DNA of 56,914 nucleotides from W-Chloroflexi-9 sp045863195 (GTDB taxonomy: Bacteria > Chloroflexota > Dehalococcoidia > UBA2979), in the NCBI GenBank assembly GCA_045863195.1, contig BTUI01000018.1:1-56914 (forward strand). The letters are read 5' to 3'. The translations under genes were made by a program, and so were the position numbers. A model generated the notes under the pieces. That model was given only the letters and a program-made list of their open reading frames with translations, made no database searches and was not told the DNA's origin. How positions within the stretch are numbered: position 1 is the stretch's first letter; every line of letters starts with the position of its first letter. Shown here piece by piece: positions 54,633-56,914 of this stretch.

Positions 54633-56194
54633 CGCGCGTCCTCGAAGTCCTCGCCGGCGTCGACGCCGCGCGCGGGGAGGAGGGTGGCGGCGACGACCGC
54701 GCCGGAGAGCGCGACGAGCGCGCCGACCGCGAGGCCGACCGCCATGGAGTCGACGAAGGCGGTGCGTGCGGCTGCCGCCAGGGCGTTGCCGTTCGCGCCC
54801 ATGCCGGCGGCGATGTGCAGCGCCGCGCCCAGGGAGTCGGAGGCGGCGCCTGCCGCCTCGGCGGGGAGGCCGGCGGTCGCGGCGGTGATGTCCGAGCGGT
54901 AGGCGGAGGACATGACCGAGCCGATGATGGCGACGCCGAGCGCGCCACCGACCTGGCGAGTGGTGTCGTTCATCGCCGACCCCACGCCGGCCTTTGAGCG
55001 CGGGATCGCGCCCATCACCGCCTCAGTCGAGGGCGCCATCGAGAGGCCCATCCCGGCGGCCATCACGAAGAGCGCGCCGACGACCGAGGCGTAGCCGCTG
55101 TCCACGTCCAGCCGCGAGAGCATCAGCAGGCCGCCCGCGACGATGACGAGGCCGGCGGTGACGACGACCTTGGAGCCGAGCCGTTCGTCCAGGCGGGCGC
55201 TGAGCGGGCCACCGACCATCAGGCCCAGCGCCATCGGCAGCATGCGGATGCCGGCCTCGAACGGTGTGTAGCCCTGGATGAACTGCAGGTACTGGGTCAG
55301 CGACAGCAGCGACCCGAACATCGCGAAGAAGACCAGGGTGATGGAAGCGTTCGCCGCGCTGAAGCGCGGGTTGCGGAAGAAGCGCATGTCCAGCATCGGC
55401 TCGCGCGTGCGCATCTCCCACCATGCGAACACGGCGAGGAAGGCGGCGGCGGCGCCGAGCGCGGCCAGCGTGGCGGGCGCGGTCCAGCCGTGGAGCGGCG
55501 CCTCGATGATGCCGTAGATCAGTGCGCTCAGGCCGGCCATGGAGAGCACCGCGCCGGGCACGTCCACCCTCGGCGCGCGGGGGTCGCGCGAGGTCGGGAG
55601 CAGCCACTGGCCGAGGGCGAGCGCGGCGAGGACGATGGGGATGTTCACGGTGAAGATGGCGCTCCAGTGGAAGTGCTCCAGCAGCCAGCCGCCCAGCAGC
55701 GGGCCCAGCGGAATGCCCACGCCGGCCATGCCGGCCCACACGCCAATGGCCCGGCCGCGCTCGTGCGGCGGGAACATGTTCGTGAGGATGGAGAGCGTGG
55801 ACGGCATGATGAACGCGCCGCCGATGCCCATGATGGCGCGGGTGGCGATCAGCTGGTTCGCCGTCTCCGCGAAGGCGGAGGCGACAGCGCCCGCCAGGAA
55901 GATGGAAAGTCCTGCGTTGAGCGCGCCCTTCCGCCCGAAGCGGTCGCCCAGGCTCCCGGCGGTGAGCAGCAGGCCGGCGAACACCAGCACGTAGGAGTCG
56001 ATGATCCACTGGAGTTGCGAGTTGGTGGCGGAGATCTCCCGCACCAGCGTCGGCAGCGCCACGTTCAGGATGGTGTTGTCCAGGCCGATGAGGACCAGGC
56101 TGAGGCCGAGGACGCCGAGGGCCCACCAGCGGCGCTCGTACGGCTCGGTCCCGGCGAGATCCTGGGGCGCGGCGTCAGGGGAGAGAGTGGCCAC
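54629..56194 (-). CDS. MFS drug-efflux transporter (DHA2/EmrB-like)
   Basis: 521 residues from a GTG at 56194. A 14-helix drug:H+ antiporter by length and signature: LDNTILNVALPTLVREI at helix 1 (motif D1), GSLGDRFGRKGAL (motif A), and GPLLGGWLLEHFHW-type motif C. EmrB/QacA relatives export lipophilic drugs. Regulated by the downstream TetR-type gene, in the usual MFS-TetR pairing, although here the regulator follows rather than diverges. Substrate unknown. Confidence 0.92.
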   Translation of the reverse strand: MATLSPDAAPQDLAGTEPYERRWWALGVLGLSLVLIGLDNTILNVALPTLVREISATNSQLQWIIDSYVLVFAGLLLTAGSLGDRFGRKGALNAGLSIFLAGAVASAFAETANQLIATRAIMGIGGAFIMPSTLSILTNMFPPHERGRAIGVWAGMAGVGIPLGPLLGGWLLEHFHWSAIFTVNIPIVLAALALGQWLLPTSRDPRAPRVDVPGAVLSMAGLSALIYGIIEAPLHGWTAPATLAALGAAAAFLAVFAWWEMRTREPMLDMRFFRNPRFSAANASITLVFFAMFGSLLSLTQYLQFIQGYTPFEAGIRMLPMALGLMVGGPLSARLDERLGSKVVVTAGLVIVAGGLLMLSRLDVDSGYASVVGALFVMAAGMGLSMAPSTEAVMGAIPRSKAGVGSAMNDTTRQVGGALGVAIIGSVMSSAYRSDITAATAGLPAEAAGAASDSLGAALHIAAGMGANGNALAAAARTAFVDSMAVGLAVGALVALSGAVVAATLLPARGVDAGEDFEDAR

Positions 56195-56215
56195 GGTGAG
56201 TTCTTTCGATACTGG

Positions 56216-56242
56216 TCAGTAGTGATAGACGGAGGCTACTGA
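56216..56242 (-). promoter_or_regulatory. Inverted-repeat operator before the efflux operon
   Basis: TCAGTAG (56216-56222) and CTACTGA (56236-56242), 7-bp arms with 13 bases between. On the minus strand TTGCGT followed after 17 bases by TAGCCT is a possible promoter overlapping the repeat. A TetR-type site is likely. Confidence 0.5.
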
Positions 56243-56308
56243 CGGACGGTGGATAACGCAACTGAATGGTATCGAAAATAGGTCAGGAGGCCTCGTGGCG
56301 GTGGAGCA

Positions 56309-56338
56309 TTGATCGTGTCGCGCGGCGCTTCCTATACT
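56309..56338 (+). promoter_or_regulatory. Promoter of the tRNA-tuf operon
   Basis: TTGATC (56309-56314), 18-base spacer, TATACT (56333-56338). The start is expected near 56345. Confidence 0.65.
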
Positions 56339-56348
56339 GAACCGATTG

Positions 56349-56383
56349 CCGCGCCCCGCATGGCGGGGGCGCGGTTGTGTTCT
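56349..56383 (+). terminator. Terminator-like hairpin in the tRNA leader
   Basis: Perfect 9-bp stem CCGCGCCCC/GGGGCGCGG (56349-56357, 56366-56374), 8-base loop, then TTGTGTTCT. It lies between promoter and first tRNA, so it may attenuate or mark processing. Confidence 0.5.
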
Positions 56384-56400
56384 CTGGCGGCTGGAACCGG

Positions 56401-56476
56401 GCCCGAGTGGCGCAACGGCAGCGCAGCCGATTTGTAATCGGAAGGTTGGTGGGTTCGAATCCCCTCTCGGGCTCCA
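56401..56476 (+). tRNA. tRNA-Thr(TGT)
   Basis: 76 bases with encoded CCA. Acceptor GCCCGAG/CTCGGGC, D-arm, anticodon loop with TGT, and T-arm GGTTCGAAT in GTGGGTTCGAATCCCC. Reads ACA (and other ACN by wobble). Confidence 0.9.
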
Positions 56477-56521
56477 GACCCGGCGGGGATGCGGCCAGCC
56501 GGGGAGGGCACGCAAACCCCT

Positions 56522-56608
56522 GCACGGGTGGGAGAGTGGCTAATTCCAGCGGTCTGTAAAACCGCCGCCGTAACGGCTACACAGGTTCGAATCCTGTCCC
56601 GTGCACCA
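56522..56608 (+). tRNA. tRNA-Tyr(GTA)
   Basis: 87 bases with encoded CCA and a long variable arm. Acceptor GCACGGG/CCCGTGC, anticodon GTA in GGTCTGTAAAACC, and T-arm AGGTTCGAATCCT. The long variable arm and GTA anticodon identify tyrosine. Confidence 0.93.
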
Positions 56609-56609
56609 G

Positions 56610-56684
56610 GCCCCCATAGCTCAGTGGTAGAGCGCGTTCTTGGTAAGAACGAGGTCATGAGTTCAACTCTCATTGGGGGCTCCA
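56610..56684 (+). tRNA. tRNA-Thr(GGT)
   Basis: 75 bases with encoded CCA. Acceptor GCCCCCA/TGGGGGC, anticodon stem GTTCT/AGAAC-like with the loop TTGGTAA giving GGT, and T-arm AGTTCAACTCT. It reads ACC and ACT. Confidence 0.88.
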
Positions 56685-56773
56685 TCTGACAGCAGCCCGT
56701 CCCGCGGGGCGGCGATCAACTCGGACAGCGCAGGCCGACCCGTGCGGGCGGCCACAGTAGGAGAAGCGACCCG

Positions 56774-56914
56774 ATGGCCAAGGGTGTATTCGAGCGGACG
56801 AAGCCTCACCTGAACGTGGGGACGATCGGCCACGTGGACCACGGGAAGACGTCCCTGACGGCGGCGATCACGAAGGTGCTCGCGCTGAAGGGGTTCGCTG
56901 ACTACTCGAAGTTC
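56774..56914 (+). CDS. tuf: Elongation factor Tu, 5' part
   Basis: 47 codons from ATG 56774; the gene is cut by the window end. EF-Tu delivers aminoacyl-tRNA to the ribosome. The G1 motif GHVDHGKT is at residues 19-26, within GTIGHVDHGKTSLTAAITKVLA. It lies downstream of the three tRNAs in the tRNA-tuf arrangement common in bacteria, so the tRNAs and tuf are likely one transcript. AGGAG occurs 13 bases upstream of the start. Confidence 0.95.
   Translation, partial: MAKGVFERTKPHLNVGTIGHVDHGKTSLTAAITKVLALKGFADYSKF

Overview
The window comes from a very GC-rich bacterium (about 70 percent G+C by eye). I infer a member of Chloroflexota, possibly Dehalococcoidia, from the RpoB/RpoC sequence style, the long beta-prime subunit, several small zinc-ribbon proteins and a split transketolase. 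This placement is inference from protein character, not from a search. I saw no rRNA, prophage, insertion sequence or CRISPR array. Most of the window is ordinary chromosomal housekeeping.

Layout. 1-1613: a partial secreted protein of tandem IPT/TIG domains on the minus strand. 1704-8391: lysA, the holB-ricT pair, a sulfurtransferase, rimO and a free-standing 45-residue gene. 8524-10476: minus-strand unit of an AmaP-like membrane protein, scpB and a DUF503 protein. 10592-15358: amidohydrolase, thpR, a SWIM-finger protein with a leader, a RodZ-like protein, a zinc alcohol dehydrogenase, a secreted protein and rpsT. 15424-19002: a frameshifted DUF1579-like gene, murJ, a zinc-ribbon protein and a NYN nuclease. 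19003-22756: an isoleucine T-box riboswitch with ileS. 22811-24760: a DNA methyltransferase-nuclease fusion with an orphan HigA-type protein. 24770-28972: a YihY membrane protein, proB, proA and small genes. 28997-33345: split transketolase, a zinc-ribbon gene under probable LexA boxes, a degenerate aldo/keto reductase and glycerate kinase. 33601-39614: an HU protein, two SDRs, a class II aldolase, a TiaS-like protein, a small zincin, hypotheticals and a lipoprotein. 39639-48074: the rpoB-rpoC operon. 48177-54023: panD, glutamate dehydrogenase, ispD-ispF-cysE-cysS. 54033-56194: an MFS efflux pump with its TetR regulator. 56309-56914: tRNA-Thr, tRNA-Tyr, tRNA-Thr and the start of tuf.

How the genes work together. 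Translation dominates: ileS with its T-box, cysS beside cysE (cysteine synthesis next to cysteine charging), rimO, rpsT, three tRNAs and tuf. proB and proA make proline. ispD and ispF make isoprenoid precursors. murJ and lysA serve the cell wall.

The most unusual content is as follows. (1) The isoleucyl-tRNA synthetase has its HIGH signature rearranged to G-I-H-H, a change linked to mupirocin hyper-resistance. (2) The methyltransferase-nuclease gene carries a run of 13 C that would switch it off on slippage of one base either way. (3) Two LexA-type boxes flank the promoter of a 59-residue zinc ribbon resembling the tail of B12-dependent ribonucleotide reductase. (4) Terminator-like hairpins lie between promoter and gene at several places (NYN gene, tRNA operon, SWIM gene). 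(5) Several genes have a -10 box only 6-10 bases before the start codon and no ribosome binding site, which suggests leaderless mRNAs.

Limits: no similarity search, folding program or codon statistics were run. Family names rest on motifs I can read. Promoter and terminator calls are visual.
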